The notes: generated by a model from the sequence alone, not told the origin. A stretch of DNA of 64,000 bases from OLB4 sp002050165 (GCA_030263475.1 SZPC01000006.1:62001-126000), one strand, 5' to 3'; positions 29,583-39,542 are shown, counted from the first letter of the stretch. Numbers and translations: made by a program.

Positions 29583-30590
29583 TTAAGTTAGTTTGTTATT
29601 AAAAAATTTTTCTGCAGATTTTAACAAAGTATTAATGATTTGTCCGGTTGGTAATTTATCAAAGACAACCCCGGCAGCGTTAAGGTGACCGCCGCCACCA
29701 AATTCCCGCGCGAGTTCGTTAACGGGAATGTTTCCCTTTGAGCGAATGGAAACTTTTACACCCTTTGGAAACTCAGCTAAAAGAATTCCCATCTTTACAT
29801 TTTCAATTCCCATCAGGTATGAAGTAAAACCTTCTACATCATTTAGTTCAGCGCCGGTCTCCTTAAAATCCCTCTCTGATACATGGGAAGTAACTACTTC
29901 ATCGTTAAAATGGAATTCAAAAGATTTTAAAAACCTTTGAAGTAAATTTAATTTCGGTTTTGACATCCGGTCGTAGATGTTTTCATGGAGTAAAACCGGA
30001 TCTGCTCCTTTATCAATTAAATCTGCACAGATTCTCATAACCTCAGAAGTTGTTCGCGGGAAACGAAATGAGCCGGTATCAGTCATTATGCCGGCATAAA
30101 GGTAGGTTGCAATTTGATGGTTAATGAAATTTTCGTTATCAAACTTTAAATAATCATAAATGAGCTGGCATGTTGCAGCGTATTGAATATTACAAACTGC
30201 AATATCAAATTCAGATTCTATCAGACCGGTATGGTGGTCAATACAGATTTTTACTGCAGATGATTTCCGGATATAATCTTCCATTGAACGAGTCCTCGAA
30301 TACTCGTTAGCATCACATAGAATAATTACCTCGGCATTTTCAATCTGAATTGCAAGGCGTTCTGGTTCATCCGGAAAAACTACAATAAGATTTTTATCAT
30401 CGAGGAATTGAAGCACCTTCGGTGTTGGGGAGTGATTAATAATCGTAACGTTTTTCCCGTTTTGTTTCAGATAATTATCGAACGCCATAACGCTACCAAT
30501 TGCGTCCCCATCCGGGATTACGTGCGTAGTAAGAATAAAATTTGAATTTTCTAGAACAGCTTTTTTTAGCTCATTGAATGATTTTATCAT
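29583..30590 (-). CDS. nrnA: DHH/DHHA1 phosphoesterase, NrnA-type oligoribonuclease/pAp phosphatase
   Basis: NrnA-type enzymes degrade nanoRNAs to mononucleotides and dephosphorylate pAp. In this 335-residue protein the DHH domain shows H23, D27 and D29 in THVIPDGDAIGS, CDANEYSR around 93, and D118-H119-H120 in DHHTG. The C-terminal DHHA1 domain ends with the RNA-binding GGGGHLNAAG. Length is normal. It lies 36 bases after panB and one base before pepA. Confidence 0.9.
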   Translation of the reverse strand: MIKSFNELKKAVLENSNFILTTHVIPDGDAIGSVMAFDNYLKQNGKNVTIINHSPTPKVLQFLDDKNLIVVFPDEPERLAIQIENAEVIILCDANEYSRTRSMEDYIRKSSAVKICIDHHTGLIESEFDIAVCNIQYAATCQLIYDYLKFDNENFINHQIATYLYAGIMTDTGSFRFPRTTSEVMRICADLIDKGADPVLLHENIYDRMSKPKLNLLQRFLKSFEFHFNDEVVTSHVSERDFKETGAELNDVEGFTSYLMGIENVKMGILLAEFPKGVKVSIRSKGNIPVNELAREFGGGGHLNAAGVVFDKLPTGQIINTLLKSAEKFFNNKLT

Positions 30591-30626
30591 CTCTCTCCGT
30601 GCATCAATTCAAAATATCCAAACGGT

Positions 30627-31445
30627 TCAATAGCTTTCATCTTTAGTAGGAAAATTTTTATCTTTGACATCTTTTTTAAACCTTCTGAATGCATCTCTCA
30701 TTCCTTCTGCCGTGTTAGCATATCTGCGGACAAACCGTGGTTTAAATTCCTCAATCATTCCGAGCATATCATGGGTAACAAGTACTTGTCCGTCGCAATC
30801 CGGTCCGGCTCCGATGCCGATTGTAGGAATTTTCAGTGCTTTTGAAATTTTCTTTCCAAGTGATGCCGGAATTTTTTCAAGCACAAGTGCAAATATACCT
30901 GAGGATTCAAGAATCCTGGAGTCACTGTAAATTTTATCTGCTTCCTCTTTTTCAGTTCCCCTGGTTTTATAGCTCCCGAATTTATTGATTGATTGAGGAG
31001 TAAGCCCGAGATGTCCCATTACCGGGATTCCAATTTCAACAACTCTTCTGACAGTTTCGGCAATGTAATCTCCACCTTCCATTTTCACCGCATCGCACCC
31101 CGTCTCTTTCATTACCCTTCCACAATTACTAATAGCCTCCTTGACTCCAACCTGATAACTCATAAAGGTCATGTCAGCTACAACAATCGCATCACGAACA
31201 GCTTTTTTCACAATCTTCGTGTGATATATCATCTGGTCAAGTGTAACCGGAAGAGTGGTCTCATTACCTTGAATTACATTTCCGAGTGAATCTCCTACAA
31301 GTATTACCTCAATACCGGCTTCATCCAGAAATCTGGCAGTTAGAAAATCATAAGCAGTCAGCATAGAGATTTTTTCACCCTTTTGCTTCATGTTATAGAG
31401 TACTTTTGTTGTAATATGCTTTGAGCTACCTACGTTGATAGACAT
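30627..31445 (-). CDS. panB: 3-methyl-2-oxobutanoate hydroxymethyltransferase
   Basis: PanB adds a hydroxymethyl group from 5,10-methylene-THF to 2-oxoisovalerate, the first step to pantothenate. The 272-residue TIM barrel has the motifs MLTAYDFLTAR, VGDSLGNVIQGN, VVADMTFMSYQ, VKMEGG, MGHLGLTPQS and GIGAGPDCDGQVLV, all diagnostic. panC and panD are not nearby. The start is an ATG at 31445; 160 bases separate it from lpxA upstream. Confidence 0.95.
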   Translation of the reverse strand: MSINVGSSKHITTKVLYNMKQKGEKISMLTAYDFLTARFLDEAGIEVILVGDSLGNVIQGNETTLPVTLDQMIYHTKIVKKAVRDAIVVADMTFMSYQVGVKEAISNCGRVMKETGCDAVKMEGGDYIAETVRRVVEIGIPVMGHLGLTPQSINKFGSYKTRGTEKEEADKIYSDSRILESSGIFALVLEKIPASLGKKISKALKIPTIGIGAGPDCDGQVLVTHDMLGMIEEFKPRFVRRYANTAEGMRDAFRRFKKDVKDKNFPTKDESY

Positions 31446-31562
31446 TCCTGATTTTTTGTTTTCTGTAATGTGTGATTAAAAGTGTTCCTACTTGTCATAA
31501 ACACTCCTCTTATAACTTCAGTTACAATGAATCAATTTTTTTCTTACTTTTGAAATACAGAG

Positions 31563-31595
31563 CCGGATAATTTTTTCATAAATCTCTTTATCCGG
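31563..31595 (-). terminator. Hairpin downstream of lpxA
   Basis: Perfect 8-bp arms CCGGATAA (31563-31570) and TTATCCGG (31588-31595) lie just after the lpxA stop. On the minus strand the tail is only mildly T-rich. It may attenuate or end the lpxA transcript before panB. Confidence 0.5.
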
Positions 31596-31605
31596 TCAAA
31601 AAAAC

Positions 31606-32364
31606 TTAACCCCGGATCAAACCTCTTTCACTTCTTTCGATAAAAGACAGGATTTCGTTAACCTCGGAAGTAAGTTCGAGGCTCTGTTTAATTTTGTTCG
31701 CTCCTTCAGTAATATTAAGTCCAGACCGATACAGAATGCGATAGGTCTCCTGAATCAATGCGATTTTTTCCTTTGAGAATCCGTTACGGTTCAATCCGAT
31801 TACATTAATACCTTCATATTTTACCGGTGAATTACCCGCTCTTACGTAAGGTGGAATATCCTTTACAACTCTTGAATTTGATGCAATGATAACGTAGTTA
31901 CCGATTTTAGAAAATTGATGAATTCCTACTAAACCGCCAATAATTGCAAAGTCGCCTATTTCCACGTGTCCGCCCATATTTACCGAATTTGCAAGTATAA
32001 CGTTATTACCAACGATACAATCGTGCGCAATGTGAGCGTAAGCCATTATGAGGCAATTCCCGCCAACGGTTGTTTTACCGCTGTAATTTGTCCCCCGGTT
32101 TAATGTTGCGTATTCTCTGATTTCAGTTCCAGCTCCGACTTCGAGAATCGTGTGTTCACCCTTGAATTTCAAATCCTGCGGGTTTGTGGATAAAACCGCG
32201 CCATGATGAATCCGGACGTTATCGGAAATTCTTGCGCCGTTAGCTATTAATACATTCGAGCCGATAATCACATTATTACCAATTTCAACATCATCTTCAA
32301 TGATGGTATATGGTCCAATGGAAACGCCGGTGCCGATTTTTGCTTTCGGACTTACTGAATTCAT
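31606..32364 (-). CDS. lpxA: UDP-N-acetylglucosamine O-acyltransferase
   Basis: LpxA transfers a hydroxyacyl chain from ACP to the 3-OH of UDP-GlcNAc, the first step of lipid A synthesis. The 252-residue protein is a left-handed parallel beta-helix with many hexapeptide repeats, the catalytic His in MAYAHIAHDCIVGN (H114, equivalent to E. coli H125) and GLVGIHQFSKIG, then a C-terminal helical domain. lpxC, lpxD and fabZ are not here. It starts four bases after the GT2 gene upstream. Confidence 0.94.
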   Translation of the reverse strand: MNSVSPKAKIGTGVSIGPYTIIEDDVEIGNNVIIGSNVLIANGARISDNVRIHHGAVLSTNPQDLKFKGEHTILEVGAGTEIREYATLNRGTNYSGKTTVGGNCLIMAYAHIAHDCIVGNNVILANSVNMGGHVEIGDFAIIGGLVGIHQFSKIGNYVIIASNSRVVKDIPPYVRAGNSPVKYEGINVIGLNRNGFSKEKIALIQETYRILYRSGLNITEGANKIKQSLELTSEVNEILSFIERSERGLIRG

Positions 32365-32367
32365 TTT

Positions 32368-33483
32368 TTAAATAGTTTTCTCAATAAGTATCTTTTCATT
32401 TTTAATATTGTTTTTTGTAATCATCTCAGCAATTAACCCGAGGGAAAAAAGCTGAACGCCAACAATTATAAAAAGAATACCTACTATGAACAGAGGCCGG
32501 TCGCTCAATGGTTGTCCCTCGAAGTATTTCAAAAATGACAGATATATCGTTACAAGGAAGCCGATGAAAATTGAAAGTATTCCAAACAACCCGAACAGAT
32601 GCAATGGTCGGTTACTGAACCGTGTTGTAAACATTACAGTGAACAGGTCAAAGAATCCGTTGAAAAAACGGTTAATTCCGAATTTCGTTTTTCCGAATTT
32701 TCTGGAACGGTGTTTGACAGGTTTTTCTGTTACCCTGAACCCGGACAAGTTCGCCAGAGCCGGTATGTACCGGTGCATTTCACCGTAAACTTCAATTGAT
32801 TTTACAACTTCCTTTCTATATGCCTTCAACCCGCAATTGAAGTCGTGAAGTTTTACTCCCGATAATTTACCCGTAACGTAATTGAAAAGTTTTGAAGTGT
32901 GCTTCTTGATGAACGGATCATATCTTACCTTTTTCCAACCTGATACTAAATCATATCCTTGGTTAAGAACTTTAATTAACTCCGGTATTTCTTCGGGGTC
33001 ATCCTGTAGGTCAGCATCCATTGTAATTATTATGTCGCCTTTTGCAGCGTCAAAACCTGCTGATAGCGCAGCGGATTTTCCGTAATTGCGCCTGAATTTT
33101 ATACAATGAAATCTCCTGTTCCTGCTGTGAATCTGCTCAATTACCTTAAATGAACCGTCAGTGCTGCCATCATCTACAAAGATTACTTCATAATTGCACT
33201 TTAATTCATCGAATACCTTTTTCAGTGCAAGCGACAGTTCCATCAGCGATTCTTCCTCGTTTAATAAAGGAATAATCACTGACAACATTTGATTTGGCTT
33301 AATTAATTGCGGGAGATTTTCAGTTTGTATTAACTGTTTCTCCGCTGATTTTACAGCCTCTTTATTTTTATTGCGAAACCTTCTGCGGTAATGAATTTGA
33401 TGCTTATGTTTTTTATGGGCGATATTCTTCTTATTCTCACCGGATTCCTTAGACGATTCCTTTTTTTCGTGTTCTTGATCCAA
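32368..33483 (-). CDS. GT2 polyprenyl-phosphate sugar transferase with basic N-terminal tail
   Basis: A 371-residue inner-membrane protein. After about 60 residues comes a GT2 domain with SVIIPLLNEEESL, DDGSTDGS, the DxD in MDADLQDDP, and a second acidic motif GCGLKAYR-like FNCGLKAYRK. Two C-terminal membrane helices lie at about 295-325 and 335-360. This is the plan of ArnC, GtrB and DPM-type synthases that load a sugar on undecaprenyl phosphate. The N-terminal 45 residues are very rich in Lys, Arg, His and Glu and are unusual. It is next to lpxA, which hints at lipid A or O-antigen modification. Confidence 0.85.
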   Translation of the reverse strand: MDQEHEKKESSKESGENKKNIAHKKHKHQIHYRRRFRNKNKEAVKSAEKQLIQTENLPQLIKPNQMLSVIIPLLNEEESLMELSLALKKVFDELKCNYEVIFVDDGSTDGSFKVIEQIHSRNRRFHCIKFRRNYGKSAALSAGFDAAKGDIIITMDADLQDDPEEIPELIKVLNQGYDLVSGWKKVRYDPFIKKHTSKLFNYVTGKLSGVKLHDFNCGLKAYRKEVVKSIEVYGEMHRYIPALANLSGFRVTEKPVKHRSRKFGKTKFGINRFFNGFFDLFTVMFTTRFSNRPLHLFGLFGILSIFIGFLVTIYLSFLKYFEGQPLSDRPLFIVGILFIIVGVQLFSLGLIAEMITKNNIKNEKILIEKTI

Positions 33484-33546
33484 ACTAAAATATTTATATA
33501 ATTATTAAACTAACTAATATGTTTTTCTAATACAATTTAAAATACT

Positions 33547-34947
33547 TTAAATTGCCTTTAATGAAATGACGTTCTCGATGTGATAGGTGTGAGGGAACAT
33601 ATCAACAGGCTGAATTTTCTCAATTTTGTAATTGCCTTTTGAACAAATTATCTTCAGGTCGCGTGCCTGAGTTGACGGGTTGCAACTTACGTACACGATT
33701 TTTTCCATTCTTGAATCGGATAGAGCAGTGGCTATATCAGGGTGAATTCCGGACCGAGGCGGGTCAATTATTATTTTATTAAATTCATTAATATCGTTTC
33801 CTGCGATAAACTTTTTGATATCAGAACAAATGAAATCTACATTGAAAATCCGATTAATTTTTTTATTATCATTAGCGTTCTTTATGGCATCTTCGACGAT
33901 TTCGACCCCCAAAACTCTTTCTACAGCATCTGCAATAAAAATAGAAATTGATCCCGCCCCACAATATAAATCAAGCACCCGGTCATGTTTTGAAAATTCA
34001 CCGAAATCTTTTGCAATCGTATAGAGCGTGTTGGTCTGCCTTGAATTAGTCTGAAAAAAAGAATTCGGTGAAATTCTGAACTCGAAAACTTTACCGGAGC
34101 TATCAAATAGCTTCTCAGTTATAAACCCACCACCCGACAGGATATATTGTTCCTCAGCGAAAGCTACCTGCGCTTTACTTTTTGTAGTGGAATTTATTAG
34201 CGTCGTAATTTGCGGAATCTCACCGGTAAGTTCAGAAGAATATTGATTCATTAATGTTCTGTCGTGCGAGAGAGTAATTAAATTTACCATTAAATCATTG
34301 GTGTTGGTTGATTGCCTGATAACAAGAAATCTCAACATCCCCGTGTGTGTAGCAGTTGAGTATATTGAGATGTTTCTCTGCTTAAAGAAATCCCTTGTAA
34401 AATTCAGAATTCTGTTCGATAGCTCAGATTGAAGTAAACATTGGTTAATATCAACAATCTTTGAATGAAAATTTGGGACGTGGAGGCCAAGTGCAAAACT
34501 GTCTGTCCCCCTTTCATCAGGATTTGTAAACCATTTATCGTTTGAGAATGAGAACTCCATTTTATTCCTGAAATGATAAATGTATTCAGAACCAATTACA
34601 TCAGGTATTTCCGGAATATTGAAATTCCCGATTTTCCTGAATGCATCTGAAACCGCCTGTGCTTTGAAATCGAGTTGTTTAGAATAGGCGTAATTCTGAA
34701 TTTTACATCCGCCGCATACCCCGAAGTAACTGCACTCGGGTGAGACTCTGTCAGGTGAGGGGGAGATGAGGTTAATTAACTTTGCCTCCGCATACGAAAA
34801 TTTTTTCTTGGATACCCGTGCAATCAGGTAATCCTGAGGTAAAGAATTTTCAACGAAAACCACGAAACCGTCCGCTGTTCTGGCTAAGCCTTTACCTTCA
34901 GTACTGAGAGTTTCAATCGTTAGTTCAAGTTCATCACCTTTTTTCAT
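33547..34947 (-). CDS. rlmD: 23S rRNA (uracil-5-)-methyltransferase, RlmD/RlmCD type
   Basis: This SAM enzyme makes 5-methyluridine in 23S rRNA. The 466-residue protein has an N-terminal TRAM domain (about 1-60), an iron-sulfur cluster motif with C72, C78 and C81 and probably the Cys of NQCLLQ, the SAM site VLDLYCGAGSISIF, and the nucleophile C422 in YVSCNPSTQARDL. Whether it modifies one site or two (RlmD, RlmC or RlmCD), or tRNA, cannot be told from sequence. It starts divergently from kdsD, 100 bases away. Confidence 0.88.
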   Translation of the reverse strand: MKKGDELELTIETLSTEGKGLARTADGFVVFVENSLPQDYLIARVSKKKFSYAEAKLINLISPSPDRVSPECSYFGVCGGCKIQNYAYSKQLDFKAQAVSDAFRKIGNFNIPEIPDVIGSEYIYHFRNKMEFSFSNDKWFTNPDERGTDSFALGLHVPNFHSKIVDINQCLLQSELSNRILNFTRDFFKQRNISIYSTATHTGMLRFLVIRQSTNTNDLMVNLITLSHDRTLMNQYSSELTGEIPQITTLINSTTKSKAQVAFAEEQYILSGGGFITEKLFDSSGKVFEFRISPNSFFQTNSRQTNTLYTIAKDFGEFSKHDRVLDLYCGAGSISIFIADAVERVLGVEIVEDAIKNANDNKKINRIFNVDFICSDIKKFIAGNDINEFNKIIIDPPRSGIHPDIATALSDSRMEKIVYVSCNPSTQARDLKIICSKGNYKIEKIQPVDMFPHTYHIENVISLKAI

Positions 34948-35047
34948 TCTGCGTTCAATGAGAAATTTATTACTTAAAATTCGGCAATTTTACACTTAGT
35001 TTTAAGCCAACAACTATTGCACAAAGTAAACGTGATAGAGAAGTTAA

Positions 35048-36025
35048 GTGAAAAATAAAATAATATCGAATGCGAAGAAAGTTGTTTCGTTGGAAAAATC
35101 TGCGATTCAATCGCTCGAGCAACGGTTTGCCGATAAGAAATTTTCAGCAGCCTTCACCGAAGCAGTCGAATTAATTTACAAATGCAAAGGGAAAGTTGTA
35201 GTTTCCGGTATGGGAAAATCCGGAATTATTGCTCAAAAGATAGTTGCAACTTTTAACTCAACGGGGACATATTCAATTTTCATGCATGCAGCTGACAGTG
35301 TTCACGGTGATCTTGGTGTTTTGAGAGAAAATGACGTTGTAATTTTAATTTCAAAAAGTGGGGATACCGGTCAGATAAAAAATCTTATTCCGGTAATTAA
35401 GTCGCTCAAATTAAAGATTATCGGCATTGTTGGAGATGTGGATTCTGAACTTGCCCGTCAGTCAGATATAGTGTTAGACGTTTCAGTAAAACAGGAAGCG
35501 TGTCCGCATAACCTTGCACCGACTTCGTCAACGACGACAACGCTTGTAATCGGTGATGCAATTGCGGTTTCGTTGCTCCAATTGAACGGTTTTACGAAAG
35601 AAAATTTTGCATCGTTTCATCCCGGTGGAAATCTGGGTAAAAAACTTTTACTGAAAGTACAGGATCTGATGTTTAAAAATAGTGATATACCAGTTGTCAA
35701 AGAAAGCGCTGGAATTAAAGATGTGATTTACGAAATTTCGTCCAAGCGGCTCGGATGTACCATAGTAGCAAGGAACAAGACAGTAAGGGGAATAATTACA
35801 GATGGCGATATAAGGCGGCTTCTTGAAAAAAGTCTTGAAATTAAAAATGTTAAAGCTAACGAGATAATGTCAAAAAATCCAAAACTCATTCCGCAAACTT
35901 TACTTGCTTCTAACGCACTTGAAATTATGGAAACAAATAAGATAACTTCCCTCATTGTCGTTAATCCGAAAGGAAAAATTACCGGCTTACTCCATATACA
36001 TACATTGATTGAGCATGGTTTATAA
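35048..36025 (+). CDS. kdsD: D-arabinose 5-phosphate isomerase
   Basis: KdsD (KpsF/GutQ family) converts ribulose 5-phosphate to arabinose 5-phosphate, the precursor of Kdo. The 325-residue protein has a SIS domain (about 40-180) with SGMGKSGIIAQK, the ADSVHGDLG motif and ISKSGDTGQ, then two CBS domains (about 205-325). The start is GTG, preceded by the purine-rich GAGAAG. It leads an envelope operon and overlaps lptC by 11 bases. Confidence 0.92.
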   Translation: MKNKIISNAKKVVSLEKSAIQSLEQRFADKKFSAAFTEAVELIYKCKGKVVVSGMGKSGIIAQKIVATFNSTGTYSIFMHAADSVHGDLGVLRENDVVILISKSGDTGQIKNLIPVIKSLKLKIIGIVGDVDSELARQSDIVLDVSVKQEACPHNLAPTSSTTTTLVIGDAIAVSLLQLNGFTKENFASFHPGGNLGKKLLLKVQDLMFKNSDIPVVKESAGIKDVIYEISSKRLGCTIVARNKTVRGIITDGDIRRLLEKSLEIKNVKANEIMSKNPKLIPQTLLASNALEIMETNKITSLIVVNPKGKITGLLHIHTLIEHGL

Positions 36026-36554
36026 AAAGGAAATTATCAGTCTGCTGATAATCATTTTAATTTCTGTTTCAATTTATTCCTGCGATGAAAAATTCAAACC
36101 TGTCAAAACTTCACTTGATACCGAAAATATTCCCGATTATGAAAGCTGGAATTCCGAAGTCATATTTTCAGATTCATCGAAGATAAAAGCTGTACTCAGA
36201 GCGGGATACATTGCAAACTTCAGCAAACTTGGATTTACGATAATTGACAGTGGCGCAACTGTTGACTTTTATAAAAACGGGACGGTTGTTTCAACGCTCA
36301 CCGGAGACAGGGGAAAAGTCTTTGAAAAAACGAAAGACATAGAAATTAGAGATAACATCACAGTAGTAAATAAAGAGGGAAGTAAACTCGAAACCAGCCG
36401 ATTGTACTGGACTGAGGATACTCAACGGGTTTCATCCGATACGTTCGTGGCTATTCAAACACCATCAGAAAATATTCAGGGTATTGGTTTTGAATCTGAT
36501 CAAGGCTTAAAGAATTACAAAATTTTCAAAGTTACGGGGACGTTCAGAAATTGA
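36015..36554 (+). CDS. lptC: LPS export protein LptC
   Basis: LptC anchors the periplasmic bridge that moves LPS from LptBFG to LptA. The protein (179 residues from this start) has an N-terminal hydrophobic segment ending in YSC, which may be a lipoprotein site, and then the LptC beta-jellyroll with the pattern LTGDRGKVFEKTKDIEIRDN and LETSRLYWTED. I chose the ATG at 36015 over a TTG at 36009. It overlaps kdsD and is followed by the LptA-like gene with a four-base overlap. Confidence 0.88.
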   Translation: MVYKKEIISLLIIILISVSIYSCDEKFKPVKTSLDTENIPDYESWNSEVIFSDSSKIKAVLRAGYIANFSKLGFTIIDSGATVDFYKNGTVVSTLTGDRGKVFEKTKDIEIRDNITVVNKEGSKLETSRLYWTEDTQRVSSDTFVAIQTPSENIQGIGFESDQGLKNYKIFKVTGTFRN

Positions 36555-37975
36555 ACAAGATTGTTGTTTATACTACAATATTCCTTTTATTGTATGCGGG
36601 ACTTTTAAATGCACAGGATGTTATAGAATTGAAAAGTGCAAACGAGCTGTCGGGTAAAGTGGTTAATGGTAAATCTATAAGGGAGGCAAACGGGAAAGTT
36701 CACCTCGTACAAGGTAACATCAGCGTTTATTGTAACTCAGCTACTCAATGGATTGACGAGAATAAAGTAGAGTTGAGAGGTAACGTTCGTATTGTTCAAG
36801 ACACGCTCACATTAATAACTTCGCAAGGTATGTATTACGGCAATGAACGGCGCGCAACCGGTCAGGGTGGGATTATATTACAAGATCCGAATGCGACTTT
36901 AACTGCAAATAACGGCACTTATACTTTCCTCGATGGAAAAGCCATTTTCAGAAACAATGTTAAAATTGTCAATCCCGGATACACCATAACTTCCGATGAG
37001 CTGACATATTTCAGGTTCACGGAAGATTCTTATGCAAAGGGTAATGTCATGGTAACGACAGACTCTGCAGTAATAACCGCAAACTCAATTGATTTTCTCA
37101 GGCGAAGCGGAATTACAAAAGCTTTTGACAGGGCAAAAATTGAAAGTGATTCCACAATCATTACCGCCGATTCACTGTTAAATTACAGACGGGAGAGTCG
37201 TTCAATTGCATCAGGAAATGTTGTGATAATTAGTTTAAGGAATAATGCGATTATATCAGGAGATTACGGTGAAAACTTTGAATTGATTAATTACTCTTAT
37301 ATTCGCGGTAACGCACAACTCGAGCAGATCGAGCAAGGCAGCGATACACTTATTATCTACTCTGAAGTTATGGAAGCTTACCGGAATAATCCGGAGTATT
37401 ACGTTGCGAAAGATAATGTTGAACTTATACGGGGTGAATTCATTGCACGGTGCGGTCGTGGAGTTTATTTGCCTGAACCGGAAACTGTTGCGCTCACTTT
37501 GCAACCGGTAGTCTGGCAGGAAAATTCACAAATGACCGGGGATTCAATCTATGCTGAGTTTCCGGGTAACGTACTTCAGCAGATCTATGTGAGTAAACTA
37601 CCCGATATGAAAAACTCAGTCAGATCGTTCGTGCTTACAAAAAATGAAAATCGCTTTTTCGAGGATAGAATTGATCAAGCATCCGGTAATTACATTACGA
37701 TGAACTTTAAAAACGATAAACTAAATTTAGTTGAGATTTTTGGCGACGCGAGTTCAATTTATTTCCTTTACGAAAAAGGGATGGCAAATGGAGTAAACAT
37801 CATTAACGGGAGAGATATGGTAATTTATCTTGATGAAAGTGAATCTGTCGAAAAAATTAATGTGATGGAAAATCCAGCAGGGCAGTATGTGCCGGAAGCA
37901 AAAATTGATGAAGTAAACTTGCGACTACCGGGATTTGAAATCAGAAACGATCGCCCCGTCAGGAAATCAAATTAA
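36551..37975 (+). CDS. lptA: LptA/OstA-like LPS transport periplasmic protein
   Basis: A secreted 474-residue protein with a signal peptide (about 1-21) and a long series of OstA-type beta-strand repeats, for example VELRGNVRIVQDTLTL, ATLTANNGTYTF and DSYAKGNVMVTTDSAVI. It is much longer than E. coli LptA (about 185) and resembles the extended OstA-like proteins of Bacteroidota. It should extend the LPS bridge across the periplasm. The start is TTG, overlapping the lptC stop as TTGA, which implies translational coupling. lptD is not adjacent. Confidence 0.85.
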   Translation: MNKIVVYTTIFLLLYAGLLNAQDVIELKSANELSGKVVNGKSIREANGKVHLVQGNISVYCNSATQWIDENKVELRGNVRIVQDTLTLITSQGMYYGNERRATGQGGIILQDPNATLTANNGTYTFLDGKAIFRNNVKIVNPGYTITSDELTYFRFTEDSYAKGNVMVTTDSAVITANSIDFLRRSGITKAFDRAKIESDSTIITADSLLNYRRESRSIASGNVVIISLRNNAIISGDYGENFELINYSYIRGNAQLEQIEQGSDTLIIYSEVMEAYRNNPEYYVAKDNVELIRGEFIARCGRGVYLPEPETVALTLQPVVWQENSQMTGDSIYAEFPGNVLQQIYVSKLPDMKNSVRSFVLTKNENRFFEDRIDQASGNYITMNFKNDKLNLVEIFGDASSIYFLYEKGMANGVNIINGRDMVIYLDESESVEKINVMENPAGQYVPEAKIDEVNLRLPGFEIRNDRPVRKSN

Positions 37976-38023
37976 TTCAAATTCCAAATAAACCCGATTG
38001 AACACGAATCAAACACCAGCCGA

Positions 38024-39265
38024 ATGAAACGAAATATTTTTATTGTGATTTTGATTTTCAGTTTGTTCTTGTTTACTTGTGAGAATCAATATACATCCGC
38101 GCAGCCTGAGTCAGATGATTTTATGCTGGGTAACGAAACCTTGCTGAATATTAATGTTGATTGGATTTCCGGAAGCCGATTAGCTTTGATAACAAACAAT
38201 AGTGGAGTTTTAAGCGACGGAACAATGTTGATTGACGCAATCTCGTCTGTTCAGGGAATTGAAGTTGTTAAAGTATTCAGCCCCGAACACGGGTTCAGAG
38301 GTGATGACAGGAATGATGATTATATTGACGAAAAGACCGGCCTCCGAATTGTGACTTTATACGGCAACAAGAAAAAACCGACACAATCCGATCTCAGTAA
38401 TGTTGATATTCTCATTTACGATATTCAGGATGTTGGTGCCAGATTTTATACTTATATTAATACGATGTTCTATTGCATCGAAGCAGCGGTTGAAAACAAT
38501 AAAGAGATTATTATTTGCGACAGACCGGTTATCCCGGATGCAAATTATATTGACGGGTTTATGCTGGAACCGGAGTATAGTTCATTTGTGGGTATGTTGA
38601 AACTGCCCGAAGTATATGGAATGACCTGCGGCGAGCTTGCGCTCTATATAAACGATATTTACTTTGAGGGACAAGCAAATCTCAGAGTTTCTGAAATGCT
38701 CAACTATAGCCGTGAGATGAGTTACGAATCGCTGAAATTAACGTGGATAAAACCTTCTCCGAATATATATTATCCATCGAGCGCTGTAACCTATGGCGGG
38801 ACCTGTCTCCTCGAAGGTACGAATTTTTCTGAAGGCAGAGGCACGGATAAACCGTTTGAATATGTAGGTGCGCCATGGTGCAACGGTGATGAACTGAAAG
38901 CTGAGTTGGATAATTTTGGATTTCAGGGAGTGGAATTTGAAGCGATTACATTTTTCCCGTCATCAATTACTTCACCTTCCAATCCTCCCAAATATGTTGG
39001 CGAAAGATGTGAAGGCGTTTTCATTAATGTTACAAACCAAAAATTATTCGAACCGGTTAAAACGGGAATTGCACTTCTGATTTCTGTTGCCAAACTGTAC
39101 CCTGAGTTTTCATTCACAAAGAAAAATTTTATTGACAAACTTGCCGGAACCGACAAATTACGCCTGATGATTTCTGCTGGTTTTACTCTTGATGAAATAG
39201 TTGCGGCGTATGAACAGGAATTGAACAGATTCAAAAAGATAAGAAACGGTTATCTAAAATATTGA
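38024..39265 (+). CDS. namZ: Exo-beta-N-acetylmuramidase NamZ-like (DUF1343)
   Basis: A 413-residue exported protein, possibly a lipoprotein (Cys19 after a hydrophobic signal). It carries the DUF1343/GH171 motifs: RLALITNNSGVL, FSPEHGFRG, LYGNKKKPT, IYDIQDVGARFYTYI, LEGTNFSEGRGTDKPFE and GAPW. NamZ enzymes release terminal MurNAc from peptidoglycan fragments, so a role in cell-wall recycling is likely. It closes the kdsD-lptC-lptA run after a 48-base gap. The MurNAc-specific function is inferred from the family. Confidence 0.88.
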   Translation: MKRNIFIVILIFSLFLFTCENQYTSAQPESDDFMLGNETLLNINVDWISGSRLALITNNSGVLSDGTMLIDAISSVQGIEVVKVFSPEHGFRGDDRNDDYIDEKTGLRIVTLYGNKKKPTQSDLSNVDILIYDIQDVGARFYTYINTMFYCIEAAVENNKEIIICDRPVIPDANYIDGFMLEPEYSSFVGMLKLPEVYGMTCGELALYINDIYFEGQANLRVSEMLNYSREMSYESLKLTWIKPSPNIYYPSSAVTYGGTCLLEGTNFSEGRGTDKPFEYVGAPWCNGDELKAELDNFGFQGVEFEAITFFPSSITSPSNPPKYVGERCEGVFINVTNQKLFEPVKTGIALLISVAKLYPEFSFTKKNFIDKLAGTDKLRLMISAGFTLDEIVAAYEQELNRFKKIRNGYLKY

Positions 39266-39542
39266 CGGTGAATAAAATCAGTATTAACAATTTTATGCAT
39301 TGGGAATATAATCCAAGTGAACCATATAAAAAATCTTTTGGGATTTTCAGACTATGTTCAACAGGAAATTTTCGTGAAAGATATTTTACCCTATTGAAGA
39401 ATTAATCTGCTTTGCGAATCAATAAAGTTTAAAAACTGCTATAAAAAGCAAAATAGCAAAACGGGTTTTTGAGTTTACTTTATGAGATTAATAATAAATT
39501 TTTCACCCTGTAAACCGCGTTCATTTCATTGAATATCCTTTA

